64,000 nucleotides of DNA from Martinezella lusitana (GCF_010668395.1 NZ_WUEY01000008.1:186001-250000); one strand, 5' to 3'. Positions 50,355 to 59,521 are shown, counted from the first letter of the stretch. Made by a program: numbers and translations. Notes: generated by a model from the sequence alone, not told the origin.

Positions 50355-51647
50355 CTAGTCCGCGAAGAAGGCGAAGCGCACGATGAACAGGGCAGCGACG
50401 ATTTGCGTCGCCAGATGCAGCGTCGACCAGCGACCGGTGCAAACTTTCAGGACGACATAGCTGATGAACCCGAAGGCAAGGCCGTTGGCGATCGAATAGG
50501 TGAAGGGCATCGCAAGCGCGGTCAGCGCCGCCGGTGCCGCTTCGGTCAGGTCATCCCATTCGATCTCCGTCAGTTCGCGCATCATCAGGCCGGCGACATA
50601 GAGCAGCGCCGGTGCTGTCGCATAGGCCGGCACGGAGGCGGCGAGCGGTGAGATGAAAAGCGAAGCAAGGAAAAGCACGGCGATCGTGAGAGCCGTCAGG
50701 CCGGTGCGGCCTCCGGCCTGAACGCCAGATGCGCTTTCGACATAGGCTGTCGTGCTGCTGGTGCCCATCAGCGAGCCGGCAACGATGGCGGCGCTGTCGG
50801 CAAGCAGGGCGCGGCTCAGGCGGTTCGGTTTTCCTTCCTCGATAAGTTTTGCCCGTTTGGCGACGCCGATCAGCGTTCCGGTGGCGTCGAAGACCTCGAC
50901 GAGCACGAAGACGAGGATGATGTGGACGAGGCCACCGTGGAGAGCGCCGACGATGTCAAGCTGCAGGAAGGTCGGCATGATCGAGGGCGGTGCCGAGACG
51001 ATGCCGTGGAATTCGCTGACGCCGAAGATCCAGGACAGGATGGTGACGGCGAGAATGCCGATCAGGATCGAACCCTTCACGTTCAGCGCGTCGAGAGCGG
51101 CGATGACGAAGAAGCCGAAGATCGCGAGAAGCGTGCCGGTCTGCTTCAGGTCGCCCAGTCCGATAAGGGTCGCCTTGTTGGCGACGACGATGCCGGCGCT
51201 CTTGAGCGCGATGATCGCCAGAAAGAGACCGATACCGGCGGCAATTGCGCTGCGAAGCGAGTGCGGAATTCCGGCGATGAGCCAGCTGCGTACGCCTGTG
51301 ACCGTCAGCAGGACGAAAATGCCGCCGGAAATGAAGACTGCGCCAAGCGCCTGCTGCCATGTGAAGCCGAGCGCGGCGACAACGGTGAAGGCGAAGAAGG
51401 CGTTGAGCCCCATGCCCGGCGCCATCCCGATAGGCCAATTGGCGACGAGGCCCATGATCATGGAACCCAATGCGGCGGCAAGACAGGTAGCGACGAAGAT
51501 CGCATTGCGGTCCATGCCCGTCGTCGACAGAATGTCCGGATTGACGAAGATGATGTAGGACATCGTCAGAAACGTCGTCACGCCTGCGATGACCTCGGTG
51601 CGCACGGACGTGCCGTGCTCACTCAATTTGAAAATTCGTTCGAGCAT
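50355..51647 (-). CDS. AzgA-like (NCS2) guanine/hypoxanthine permease
   Basis: A 430-residue inner-membrane purine transporter. The opening FKLSEHGTSVRTEVIAGVTTFLTMSYIIFVNPDIL is the AzgA signature, followed by the substrate motif GLVANWPIGMAPGMGLNAFFAF and the GTSSTTAYVESASGVQAGGRTG region in helix 10. About 12-14 hydrophobic segments fit the NCS2 fold. It probably brings in guanine, hypoxanthine or adenine for the neighbouring catabolic enzymes. It has its own terminator. Confidence 0.9.
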   Translation of the reverse strand: MLERIFKLSEHGTSVRTEVIAGVTTFLTMSYIIFVNPDILSTTGMDRNAIFVATCLAAALGSMIMGLVANWPIGMAPGMGLNAFFAFTVVAALGFTWQQALGAVFISGGIFVLLTVTGVRSWLIAGIPHSLRSAIAAGIGLFLAIIALKSAGIVVANKATLIGLGDLKQTGTLLAIFGFFVIAALDALNVKGSILIGILAVTILSWIFGVSEFHGIVSAPPSIMPTFLQLDIVGALHGGLVHIILVFVLVEVFDATGTLIGVAKRAKLIEEGKPNRLSRALLADSAAIVAGSLMGTSSTTAYVESASGVQAGGRTGLTALTIAVLFLASLFISPLAASVPAYATAPALLYVAGLMMRELTEIEWDDLTEAAPAALTALAMPFTYSIANGLAFGFISYVVLKVCTGRWSTLHLATQIVAALFIVRFAFFAD

Positions 51648-52035
51648 TGTTCCTCCCTAAGCGTTTCAGACGCTCGTGACCTTATGGGCTTGCCTGCATC
51701 TCCTCCGATGCGGGCCGCGGGAAGCGCCTGTAAACGCTTCGTAGCGAGGGGGATTGTGCGCTTTTAAAGGCTTTGGGCGCTAGAGCCGGATTTCCCTGCA
51801 ATTGGCGAAAGTCATTCTAGTTTTTCAGACTATTTCCGCGCGAATTGATTCTCGTTCCGGGGTGATCGTTCACTGAAAATAGCCGAGCGGTTGCGCGCAC
51901 AGTCACCCAGCATCACCAATCGGGCAAGAACGATATGCATCCTGTTTATCGCGGCAAGGCGACAAAGCCAACCCATTTTCCGCAGAAAAGCGAGATGCGA
52001 TCGCGGCGGTGTTCGTCCGCGATCTTGCTCATGCG
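51648..52035. other. Intergenic stretch, promoter region of the AzgA-like gene
   Basis: About 390 nt between the permease start and the hairpin behind the ABC operon. It is relatively AT-rich around 51790-51850, as expected for a promoter. No small gene with a ribosome site was recognised. Confidence 0.4.
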
Positions 52036-52065
52036 GCGCTCCCGCCGCGTTACCGCCGGGAGCGC
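52036..52065. terminator. Hairpin after the NitT/TauT-type ABC operon
   Basis: GCGCTCCCG at 52036-52044 and complement at 52057-52065, with a 12-nt loop, 13 nt after the stop of the binding-protein gene. There is no T-run. Confidence 0.5.
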
Positions 52066-52077
52066 AAGCGCGGTCGA

Positions 52078-53109
52078 TCAGGTTTTGGCGGCCTTTGCGA
52101 AGGTCGGGTCGAACGTCTTGTCGAACGGCACATCGGCATTGGCAAGTTCCGGATCCAGCGTCTTCAGGACCCCCATCATGGAATCATAGCCTTCCTTCGT
52201 GACCATGCCGTCGGGAGAATACATCTCCTTGGAGTTCTTGAAGGCCTGCATGTAGAGATCGCGGTTGCCGAGCAGATATTCTTCCGGCACGACGCCGGCG
52301 ACATCTTCCGGGCTGGCCGTCGAGATCCACTTCAATGCCTTCATGAAAGCATTGACGGTTCGCTGCGTCGTGATCGGATTCGCTTCGGCAAAGTCGCGCT
52401 TGATGTAAACAGTCGCGGCAGGGTTCGGACCGCCGAACAGCGCGCGCGTGCCAGCTTCCGTGCGGGTGTCCAGAAGCACGGCGATGTCGCCATCGTACTG
52501 CAATTGCGCAATGACCGGGTCGAGATGAGAAAGTCCGTCGATCTGTCCGCTCTTGATCGCGGCAACCGCGCCGGCCCCGGCACCGATGCCGATCAGCGAT
52601 GCGTCGTCGGTCTTCAGCCCGTTCTTCAGCATGGCATATTGGAACATCAGCGCGGTCGACGATCCCGGTGCGGTCACGCCGATCTTGCGGCCCTTCATGT
52701 CGGCCATGGACTTGATCTCGCCGGCCAGTTCCTTGCGTACGGCGATGACGATCCCCGGGAAGCGACCAAGGTTGCAGATCGCGACGATGTCCTGTCCCTT
52801 GTTCTGCATGCGGATCGTGTGCTCGTAGGCACCCGCCACGACATCGAGGGAACCGCCGATCAGGCCTTCCAACGACTTTGAGCCGCCGGCGAAATCGTTG
52901 ATGGTGACATTCAGCCCCTCTTCCTTGAAGAAGCCCTTCCGCTCGGCGATCGTCAGCGGCAGATAGTAAAGCAGCGGCTTGCCGCCCACGCCGATCAAGA
53001 GGTCCGGCTTTTCCGGTTTTGCGTCCTGCGCGGCGGCCGGCAGGATGCCGGCGAGCGATGCGCCGATGCCGAAGCTTGCCGTCCCGATCAGAAATGTCCT
53101 GCGTTCCAT
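52078..53109 (-). CDS. ABC substrate-binding protein, NMT1/SsuA type
   Basis: A 343-residue periplasmic binding protein. The N terminus MERRTFLIGTASFGIGASL ending AAAQ has a twin-arginine and hydrophobic core, so Tat export is likely. The mature part begins DLLIGVGGKPLLYYLPLTIAERKGFFKEEGLNVTI, and contains GGSLDVVAGAYEH and GVTAPGSSTALMFQY, typical of NMT1/NrtA/SsuA-like proteins that bind sulfonates, pyrimidine precursors or similar small molecules. The ATG at 53109 follows GGAGG at 8 nt; a GTG five codons upstream is possible. It is the last gene of the operon. Ligand unknown. Confidence 0.88.
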   Translation of the reverse strand: MERRTFLIGTASFGIGASLAGILPAAAQDAKPEKPDLLIGVGGKPLLYYLPLTIAERKGFFKEEGLNVTINDFAGGSKSLEGLIGGSLDVVAGAYEHTIRMQNKGQDIVAICNLGRFPGIVIAVRKELAGEIKSMADMKGRKIGVTAPGSSTALMFQYAMLKNGLKTDDASLIGIGAGAGAVAAIKSGQIDGLSHLDPVIAQLQYDGDIAVLLDTRTEAGTRALFGGPNPAATVYIKRDFAEANPITTQRTVNAFMKALKWISTASPEDVAGVVPEEYLLGNRDLYMQAFKNSKEMYSPDGMVTKEGYDSMMGVLKTLDPELANADVPFDKTFDPTFAKAAKT

Positions 53110-53140
53110 GTTCTTTTCCTCCACTTCTCCGTTTTGTGCG

Positions 53141-53911
53141 CTACTGGCCGCGCCAGGCCAGCAAGCGCCGTTCGACCATCGTCATCACCCAATCCACGAT
53201 CAGGACGAAGGCAGTGAGCACGACCATGCCCGCAAAGACGCCGGTCACGTCAAAGACACCTTCGGCCTGCTGGATGAGGTAACCGAGCCCAGCGGCGGAG
53301 CCCAGATATTCGCCCACGACCGCACCCACCACAGCAAAGCCCACCGAGGTATGCAGGCTCGAAAACACCCAGGACAGCGCCGATGGCAGATAGACATGGC
53401 GGAGCAATTGCCGCTCGTTCATGCCCAGCATGCGGGCATTGGAAAGCACTGGCTGGCTGACTTCCTTGACGCCCTGGTAGACGTTGAAGAAGACGATGAA
53501 GAACACCAGCGTGATGCCAAGCGCGACCTTCGACCAGATGCCGAGGCCGAACCAGAGGGCGAAGATCGGCGCCAGCACGACGCGGGGAAGCGCATTTGCC
53601 GCCTTCACATAGGGATCGAAGACAGCGGCAATCAGCGGCCGGCGGGCAAACCAGAAGCCGAAGACGATGCCGCCGATAGCGCCGAGCAGAAAGGCCAGGA
53701 TCGACTCCGACAGCGTGATCCACAGATGGTACCAGATCGATCCGCTTGCGAACCATTGAATGACGCGCTGCGCGACCTTGAGCGGATCGGCGAAGAAGAA
53801 GGATATGGTTTTCGGATTGCCGAACAGGCTGGTGTTCGTGGCGATATGCCAGAGAACAAGGATGACGAGCGCCACTAGGATCTGCAGCAGGAGAAGGAGC
53901 GAGCGGTTCAT
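53141..53911 (-). CDS. ABC permease, NitT/TauT family
   Basis: A 256-residue inner-membrane protein with six hydrophobic segments. The EAA loop is seen as VSQPVLSNARMLGMNERQLLRHVYLPSALSWVFSSLH, the contact to the ATPase. It overlaps the ATPase gene by 4 nt. Confidence 0.9.
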   Translation of the reverse strand: MNRSLLLLLQILVALVILVLWHIATNTSLFGNPKTISFFFADPLKVAQRVIQWFASGSIWYHLWITLSESILAFLLGAIGGIVFGFWFARRPLIAAVFDPYVKAANALPRVVLAPIFALWFGLGIWSKVALGITLVFFIVFFNVYQGVKEVSQPVLSNARMLGMNERQLLRHVYLPSALSWVFSSLHTSVGFAVVGAVVGEYLGSAAGLGYLIQQAEGVFDVTGVFAGMVVLTAFVLIVDWVMTMVERRLLAWRGQ

Positions 53912-54726
53912 ACGGTCTCCCCGCTGCTTTGGCGATAGGCTGTCATGACCTCGTCGCGCAATGCCTGCCAGATATCGCGATGAAGCTGATTGAAGACGGG
54001 ATCGTGGCGTATCTCGCCGATATCACGCGGCCGCTCCAGGGGTACTTTGAAGTCGCCGATGATACGGGACTTCGGACCGGCGGACATGATGACGACGCGG
54101 TCTGCAAGGGCGATGGCCTCGTCGAGATCATGCGTGACGAACATGACGGCCTTGCGATCCTCGGACCAAAGCTTGAGCAGCAGATCGCCCATGATCAGGC
54201 GGGTCTGCGCGTCGAGCGGGCCGAAGGGCTCATCCATCAAAAGAAGTTTGGGATTGCGGATCAGCACCTGGGCAAGACCGACACGCTTGCGCTGGCCGCC
54301 GGACAACATGCGCGGAAAACGCTCCGCGAAGGCGGAGAGGCCGACACGCCGCAGCCAGTCGCGAGCGCTCCTTTTTGCCTCTGCGCTGGCAATGCCCGCA
54401 ATCTCAAGCCCGATCGCGACGTTGTCGAGCACCGTCTTCCAGGGCATGAGCGAATCCTGCTGGAAAAGATAGCCCGCCTGCCGGTTGATCGATTTCAGCG
54501 GCTGGCCAAAGATTTCCACCGTGCCGGACGCGGGCGTCAAAAGGCCCGCAGCCGCGTTCAGAAGGGTGGACTTGCCGCATCCCGTCGGACCAACGATGGC
54601 CACAAACTCATGTGCGCCTACATCCAGATCGGTCGCCGAAACGGCGTCGAACCGCTTTCTACCGGCAATTTCAAACGAAATCGCCACCTGCCTCAGGCCG
54701 ACCGCCCGCACAGCCTCCATCATCAT
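53908..54726 (-). CDS. ABC ATPase, NitT/TauT family
   Basis: A 272-residue ATPase: Walker A GPTGCGKST, Q-loop YLFQQDSLMPWKTV, signature LSGGQRKRVGLAQVLIR, Walker B LLLMDEPFGPLDAQTR and the switch His in FVTHDLDEA. It is the first gene of the ATPase-permease-binding-protein operon. GGGAGG lies 10 nt before the ATG used; two more ATGs follow directly. The position beside the AzgA-like permease hints at a nitrogenous substrate but does not show it. Confidence 0.92.
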   Translation of the reverse strand: MMMEAVRAVGLRQVAISFEIAGRKRFDAVSATDLDVGAHEFVAIVGPTGCGKSTLLNAAAGLLTPASGTVEIFGQPLKSINRQAGYLFQQDSLMPWKTVLDNVAIGLEIAGIASAEAKRSARDWLRRVGLSAFAERFPRMLSGGQRKRVGLAQVLIRNPKLLLMDEPFGPLDAQTRLIMGDLLLKLWSEDRKAVMFVTHDLDEAIALADRVVIMSAGPKSRIIGDFKVPLERPRDIGEIRHDPVFNQLHRDIWQALRDEVMTAYRQSSGETV

Positions 54727-54975
54727 GCCCTGCTGTTCCTCCCGGACATCCCCGATCTTGCCGGATGTCAGGTATTTCCAAGTTCGGCCAACAGATCAAA
54801 GCAGGCCGTACCAGTCAATACGTGTTCGGCATGCGATCGGCTATGTCGCAGGAAGAAAGCGAAACGAAAACCCGGCAGTCAACGCCAGGCCTTGATGGAC
54901 TTTGCTGGCTCAGGCGACACTGCTAACGCCCATCGGAAATTCGGATGGAGAGGCTTTGCCGCGTTCAGGGATTCG

Positions 54976-55149
54976 TCACCGCACGGTTTGGGAACGCGTG
55001 GGCCGATCCCGCTCGATCCTCAGGGCCTTGAGAAGTGCGGCCTTCTCAAGCCGGCTGGCCACATCGCCAGTCGTGATCTGCCGGAAGACAGTGTCGGTCT
55101 TCTCGCGGATTGGGCATGCGAACCGCTTCAGACGCTTGGACATGGTCAT
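54976..55149 (-). CDS. Basic micro-protein, 57 residues, hypothetical
   Basis: An open frame of 58 codons starting ATG at 55149 overlaps the stop of the preceding 42-residue ORF by 4 nt (ATGA). The protein begins MTMSKRLKRFACPIREKTDT and is rich in Lys/Arg, with a helix-like ASRLEKAALLKALRIERDRP segment. No domain is recognised. The overlap suggests translational coupling and a two-gene operon. It lies in a region with no other gene. I cannot assign a function; the call depends on the frame overlap and the good ribosome site of the first gene. Confidence 0.5.
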   Translation of the reverse strand: MTMSKRLKRFACPIREKTDTVFRQITTGDVASRLEKAALLKALRIERDRPTRSQTVR

Positions 55150-55274
55150 GACCAAAGGTGAACCGATGGCAGGCCGAAGCTGAGAATGGCGGCTGCTCCG
55201 GCGATCAAAACGGATGTCTCGATCAGCAGGCGCGTCAAACGGCGTGTCGTGTTGGCAAAAAGAAAACTATTCAT
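55146..55274 (-). CDS. Hydrophobic micro-protein, 42 residues, hypothetical
   Basis: A 43-codon frame beginning MNSFLFANTTRRLTRLLIET with a hydrophobic segment (SVLIAGAAAILSFGLPSV) at residues 21-38. AAGGAG sits at 5-nt spacing before the ATG, an excellent ribosome site, and an AT-rich promoter-like region lies upstream. It is probably a small membrane-associated protein. It overlaps the following basic 57-residue ORF by 4 nt. No family recognised. Confidence 0.55.
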   Translation of the reverse strand: MNSFLFANTTRRLTRLLIETSVLIAGAAAILSFGLPSVHLWS

Positions 55275-55537
55275 TTCCACTCCTTGTTATAATTATTTTC
55301 TAGGAATGGGGTATGATATCACGAAATCTTAGAAAAGTTTCATAAAGTTTCCTAAATATTAATTTAGTTTTCCATGATTTGCTAAGTGGCCTGATATCCG
55401 CCGGTTTCGACCAGGGGCTACCCCCCGGCCGAGGAGGCTGATCTTTGCGGGAACACGCTGTCGGCTGAACGCAGACCGTGAAATTCGTATACATGGTGGT
55501 GGCTAGCATCCGTCCCTCGACGGCTCGAACCGGTGTC
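55275..55537. promoter_or_regulatory. AT-rich control region with tandem AAAGTTTC repeats
   Basis: This is the most AT-rich stretch of the window. AAAGTTTC occurs at 55334-55341 and 55344-55351, one helical turn apart, followed by TAGTTTTCC further right. It faces the micro-protein operon on the minus strand and could hold its promoter and a regulator site. The right part is the 3' flank of the PfkB gene. Confidence 0.45.
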
Positions 55538-56473
55538 TTAGGGGAGAGGCAGCAGATCGGAGACTTCGCCCCAGGTCGGCATGGCCAGTCCTGCACCCTT
55601 GCGGGTAACGGCAACCGCGCCGAAGGCATTGGCGAGACGGCAGCAATCGGCGCCGCCGAGTCCAGCGATGCGTCCATGGATGTGGCCGGCGGCAAAGGCA
55701 TCGCCCGCGCCGACGGTGTCCACCACATCGACGGGAAACCATGGCGCGCTGTCCTCGACATTCCCCTGGCGAAGCAGAGAGACCGTGCCGCATCCCTTGA
55801 TCGCCACCCGCTTGACGCCGAGTTCCAGCAGCGTGGCGATCAGGCTGTCTCGGTCCGAACCGGCCGGCCGGTCCAGGAGCAGAGCGAGATCGCTGTCGGC
55901 GAGCAGGATCGTGTCGAGCTTGGGCAGGAGAGATCGCACCTTTTCTCCCAGGGCGCCCACCACGCCGCTCGGAATATCGAGCGTGACCGGAATGGCATTT
56001 TGCACGGCAATGTCGATTGCCCTCCGCGCCGCACCCGCCTGCCGGGGTTGCAACAGCGCGTAGCCGGAGAGGTGGAAGAGCGCCGCGCCGGCGAACGCGG
56101 CCTCGTCGATCATGTCGGCCGCCAATTGCGCGTTGGCGCCGCGATAGGCAAACATGGTTCGCTCGCCTGTGGCGCCGACTGCGACAACGTTCAGCTGGGT
56201 CGGTTCGGCCGGATCCTGGCCGATCCAGCGCGTCGCAATGCCGGCCGCCTGCAGATCCGACAGCGCTTGCCTCCCCCATGCATCCTGCCCGACCCGCCCG
56301 AGCAGGCGGCATTCATGCCCGGCGCGTGCAAGCGCGATCGCCGTATTCGTCGCCGACCCGCCGATCGCCACCGTCTGAGCCGTGGCGATCGCTTCCCCGC
56401 CTTCGGCGGGATAGCCGGGGATATCCAGCACCAGATCGATATTGATGTCGCCGAGCAGGACGATGACGGCCAT
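55538..56473 (-). CDS. PfkB-family carbohydrate kinase
   Basis: A 311-residue ribokinase-like kinase. The N-terminal LGDINIDLVLDIPGYPAEGGEAIATAQTVAIGGSATNTAIALARAG and the C-terminal anion-hole motif DTVGAGDAFAAGHIHG (catalytic Asp in GAGD) are clear. Sugar or nucleoside is the usual substrate; exact substrate unknown. It lies 11 nt after the PLP-enzyme gene and ends the sugar operon. Start at 56473 has GAGG at 9 nt; an ATG two codons earlier is possible. Confidence 0.9.
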   Translation of the reverse strand: MAVIVLLGDINIDLVLDIPGYPAEGGEAIATAQTVAIGGSATNTAIALARAGHECRLLGRVGQDAWGRQALSDLQAAGIATRWIGQDPAEPTQLNVVAVGATGERTMFAYRGANAQLAADMIDEAAFAGAALFHLSGYALLQPRQAGAARRAIDIAVQNAIPVTLDIPSGVVGALGEKVRSLLPKLDTILLADSDLALLLDRPAGSDRDSLIATLLELGVKRVAIKGCGTVSLLRQGNVEDSAPWFPVDVVDTVGAGDAFAAGHIHGRIAGLGGADCCRLANAFGAVAVTRKGAGLAMPTWGEVSDLLPLP

Positions 56474-56484
56474 TCTCATGCGCC

Positions 56485-57687
56485 TCAGAGATCGATATGC
56501 ATCTGCTCGATGGCCTGATCGACATCGGCGATGATGTCGTCGACATGCTCGATGCCGACAGAGAAGCGCACGAGACCGTCGACCACGCCCATCGCCTCGC
56601 GCTCCTGACTTGGAATATCGAGGAAGGCCATGGTGGCCGGAACCTGGGTGGTCGTGCGCAATCCGCCGAGGCTGGCTGCGAAGGAGCACAGCTTCAACCG
56701 CTTGAGCAGGCGCACGCCGGCCGCCTCGCTATCGACCTGGAAGGACAGCATTGCGCCGCCGCCACGCAGCTGTTCGCTGGCTGCTTCATGGTTCGGATGG
56801 GAGGGCAGGCCCGGATAGAAGACGCGCTTGACGCGCGGATGCGCCTCCAGATGCCTGGCGAGCACCAGTGCATTGGCGCACTGCTTTTCGAGGCGCAGCG
56901 CCAGGGTCTGCGCTCCGCGCAAGAGCAGCCACGCATTGAAGGGAGAAAGCGGCGCGCCGAGTTTGTTGAGCGTGTTCCAGCGCACGTCCTCAAGCCAGTC
57001 CGCCGGCAGGATATCGGATTTCAGGGTGATGACGCCGCCGACGGCGTCGTTGTGACCGCCGATGAACTTAGTGGCGCTTTCGACCACGACGTCGACGCCG
57101 AAATCGTGCGGACGGCAGACGGCCGGCGAGGCGAAGGTATTGTCGCAGATGACGACGATGCCACGGCTATGGGCAAGCTCCACCAGCTTGCGCAGCGGCG
57201 GAACCTTCATCGTCGGGTTGGCGATCGCCTCGACGTAGAGCACCTTGGTCTGCTCCGTGAAGGCGTTCTCGACGGCGCGTACATCGGAGCAATCGACAAG
57301 ACTGACCTTGAGGCCGAAATCCTGGGCGCGGTGGTCGAAGAATTCATGCGTGCTGGAATAGGTCGTGAGATCCGCCACGATATGATCGCCTGCTTTCAGG
57401 ATGCCGAACAGCGCGTGCGAGATTGCCGCCATGCCCGAGGCCGTGGCGAGGCAGGCCGTGCCGCCGGTCAGCTGCGCTATATGCTCCTCGAGCTTGTATT
57501 CGGTCGGATTGCCGCAGCGGGAATAGATGTTCACTTCCTTGCGGGCGCCATCGACGATCTGGTCGTAGATATCGCCGCCGTACTGGAAATTGGCCGACAT
57601 GTAGATCGGATAGCTGATCGATTGCGAATGCTCTTCCGGCTCGTAGAACACGGCGCGGCTGGCGAAATCGAGATCTTTGGAAGACAT
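56485..57687 (-). CDS. Cystathionine gamma-lyase-like PLP enzyme (Cys/Met family)
   Basis: A 400-residue PLP enzyme of the trans-sulfuration group. Features: YSRCGNPTEYKLEEHIAQLTGG, TASGMAAISHALFG, VICDNTFASPAV with the PLP-ring Asp region, and VVESATKFIGGHNDAVGG with K207 as Schiff-base lysine. Family members eliminate or replace groups at the beta- or gamma-carbon of sulfur amino acids. Here it is embedded in a sugar-uptake operon, so an unusual thio- or amino-sugar conjugate may be the substrate; this is inference. Confidence 0.9.
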   Translation of the reverse strand: MSSKDLDFASRAVFYEPEEHSQSISYPIYMSANFQYGGDIYDQIVDGARKEVNIYSRCGNPTEYKLEEHIAQLTGGTACLATASGMAAISHALFGILKAGDHIVADLTTYSSTHEFFDHRAQDFGLKVSLVDCSDVRAVENAFTEQTKVLYVEAIANPTMKVPPLRKLVELAHSRGIVVICDNTFASPAVCRPHDFGVDVVVESATKFIGGHNDAVGGVITLKSDILPADWLEDVRWNTLNKLGAPLSPFNAWLLLRGAQTLALRLEKQCANALVLARHLEAHPRVKRVFYPGLPSHPNHEAASEQLRGGGAMLSFQVDSEAAGVRLLKRLKLCSFAASLGGLRTTTQVPATMAFLDIPSQEREAMGVVDGLVRFSVGIEHVDDIIADVDQAIEQMHIDL

Positions 57688-57718
57688 GGCATTTCTCCTG
57701 AAAAATCGGACCCGAAGG

Positions 57719-58558
57719 TCATTCTTTCACGGCTCCGCCGATGAGCGCGGCCGTGATCTGGCGTTCGAAGAAGATGAAGAGGACGAGAGGCGCCACCGCG
57801 GCGAGCAGGATCGCTGCCAGCATCACGGGGTAGTTGGTGATGTGCTCGCCGACGAAATCGGTAAGGCCGACGGGCAGGGTCTTGCGTGCGGGATTGTTGA
57901 TGAAGACCATCGGAAACAGGAAGTCGTTCCAGACCCAGATCATGTTGACGATGCCGACCGTGAACATGGCTGGGCGAGCGATCGGCAGGGCGATCTTTTG
58001 AAAGATGCGCCATTCGGATGCGCCGTCGACGCGGCTTGCGTCGAAGAGCTCGCGCGGCAGTGTGTTGAAGAAGGCCTGCATGATGAAGATCGACACCGGT
58101 ATGTTGAAGGCCGCGGTCGGCAGTATGACGCCGAGATGCGTGTCGAGCAGGCCGGCACCGCGCAACATGACGACCAGCGGCACCAGCGCCACATAGGCGG
58201 GGATTGCCATCGCGGCAGTCAGCGAAAGCTCCACCGCCGGCATCCAGCGCGGGCGATAAATGGCGAGCGCGTAACCGGCAAGCGTCGAGAGGAAAACCGT
58301 GATCAGCGTCGAGCCCGCCATGATGATCAGCGAGTTGAGCGCATAGCCGCCCAGCGCGCCGCCGCTCCAGGCGCCGGCATAGGCATCGAAGTTCAGACTG
58401 GTGGGAAACGACCAGACCGAGCGCATGAATTCCTTGTTGGTCTTGAACGTGCTGTAGATCATCCAGATGAAGGGAAAGATCACCAGCAGCACATGCAGCG
58501 TCAGGGCGGCAAGTACGATCGTGTTCGTCAGGGTCCAGCGTCGGACAGCGGTCGTCAT
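57719..58558 (-). CDS. ABC sugar permease, MalG type
   Basis: A 279-residue inner-membrane protein with six hydrophobic segments and the EAA loop in FDASRVDGASEWRIFQKIALPIARPAM. It belongs to the CUT1 carbohydrate group. It overlaps the MalF-type gene by 4 nt. No ATPase gene is present in the operon. Confidence 0.92.
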   Translation of the reverse strand: MTTAVRRWTLTNTIVLAALTLHVLLVIFPFIWMIYSTFKTNKEFMRSVWSFPTSLNFDAYAGAWSGGALGGYALNSLIIMAGSTLITVFLSTLAGYALAIYRPRWMPAVELSLTAAMAIPAYVALVPLVVMLRGAGLLDTHLGVILPTAAFNIPVSIFIMQAFFNTLPRELFDASRVDGASEWRIFQKIALPIARPAMFTVGIVNMIWVWNDFLFPMVFINNPARKTLPVGLTDFVGEHITNYPVMLAAILLAAVAPLVLFIFFERQITAALIGGAVKE

Positions 58559-59445
58559 GCTTCACCCTTGCGCTTGAGAAACCGGAAGACGATCCAGGCG
58601 GCCAGGGCCGTCAGCACCATTTGCACGAAGCCGATCGTGGCCGCGTAGCCCATCTGGAAACTGCTGAAGCCCATCTTGTAGAGGTAGGTCGAAACCACCT
58701 CGCTGGCATGGCTCGGCCCGCCATTGGTCAAAACGAACACCAGGGAAAAGGTCTTGAGCGAGCCGATGATCGCAAGCAGCGAATTGGCACGCACCGCATC
58801 CCAGACCATGGGAATGGTGATGGAGAAGAATTTGCGCAAGTCGCCGGCGCCGTCGATCTCGGCAGCCTCGTAGACGCTTTCGGGCACGCTGCGCACCGCG
58901 GAGGTGAACAGCAGGACATAGAGCCCGAGATAGGTAAAGCTCATGACCACGACGACGGCCAGAAAGGCGGTATCGGATTCGCCGAGCCAGCCGCGCTTCC
59001 AACTATCCAATCCGGCCAGCTTCAGGGCGGCGTTCACCAGCCCGAAATAGGGATTGTACATAAACCGCCAGAGGAGGCCGATGCAGATCTCGCTCACCAT
59101 GACCGGCACGAGATAGAGAAACAGGAAGATCCGGCTGAAGGCGGGAACGATACGCACCAGGCAGTAAGCGATCGCCAGCGCCAGGAACACCTGGAAGACG
59201 ATGGCCGACAGGGCGACGAGCAGGTTGCGCCCCAGAGAAGCCCAGAAGACGGAATCGACGGCGAGGCGCAGTATGTTGCCTGCGCCGACGAAGACCGGTG
59301 CGGAGGCGCCGTCCCACTGGAACAGCGTCAGCCAGCCGGCATAGGCGACCGGATAGGCGACGAAGACGCAAACGAACAAGAGGGCTGGCGAAAGGAACAG
59401 AAGCGCCGCCCGATTGTGTCTTTTTGCTAGGTCGTCAGTGCTCAT
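58555..59445 (-). CDS. ABC sugar permease, MalF/UgpA type
   Basis: A 296-residue inner-membrane protein, CUT1 group, with the EAA loop YEAAEIDGAGDLRKFFSITIPMVWDAV. It forms the channel with the MalG-type protein. AGGATC precedes the ATG. Confidence 0.92.
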   Translation of the reverse strand: MSTDDLAKRHNRAALLFLSPALLFVCVFVAYPVAYAGWLTLFQWDGASAPVFVGAGNILRLAVDSVFWASLGRNLLVALSAIVFQVFLALAIAYCLVRIVPAFSRIFLFLYLVPVMVSEICIGLLWRFMYNPYFGLVNAALKLAGLDSWKRGWLGESDTAFLAVVVVMSFTYLGLYVLLFTSAVRSVPESVYEAAEIDGAGDLRKFFSITIPMVWDAVRANSLLAIIGSLKTFSLVFVLTNGGPSHASEVVSTYLYKMGFSSFQMGYAATIGFVQMVLTALAAWIVFRFLKRKGEA

Positions 59446-59521
59446 GATCCTGCCGGCTTTCCGAATTTGCAGAAGGCCGCCGCACGGGTCGGCGGCCTTG
59501 TCGCGTTTTATGCCTCGAACC

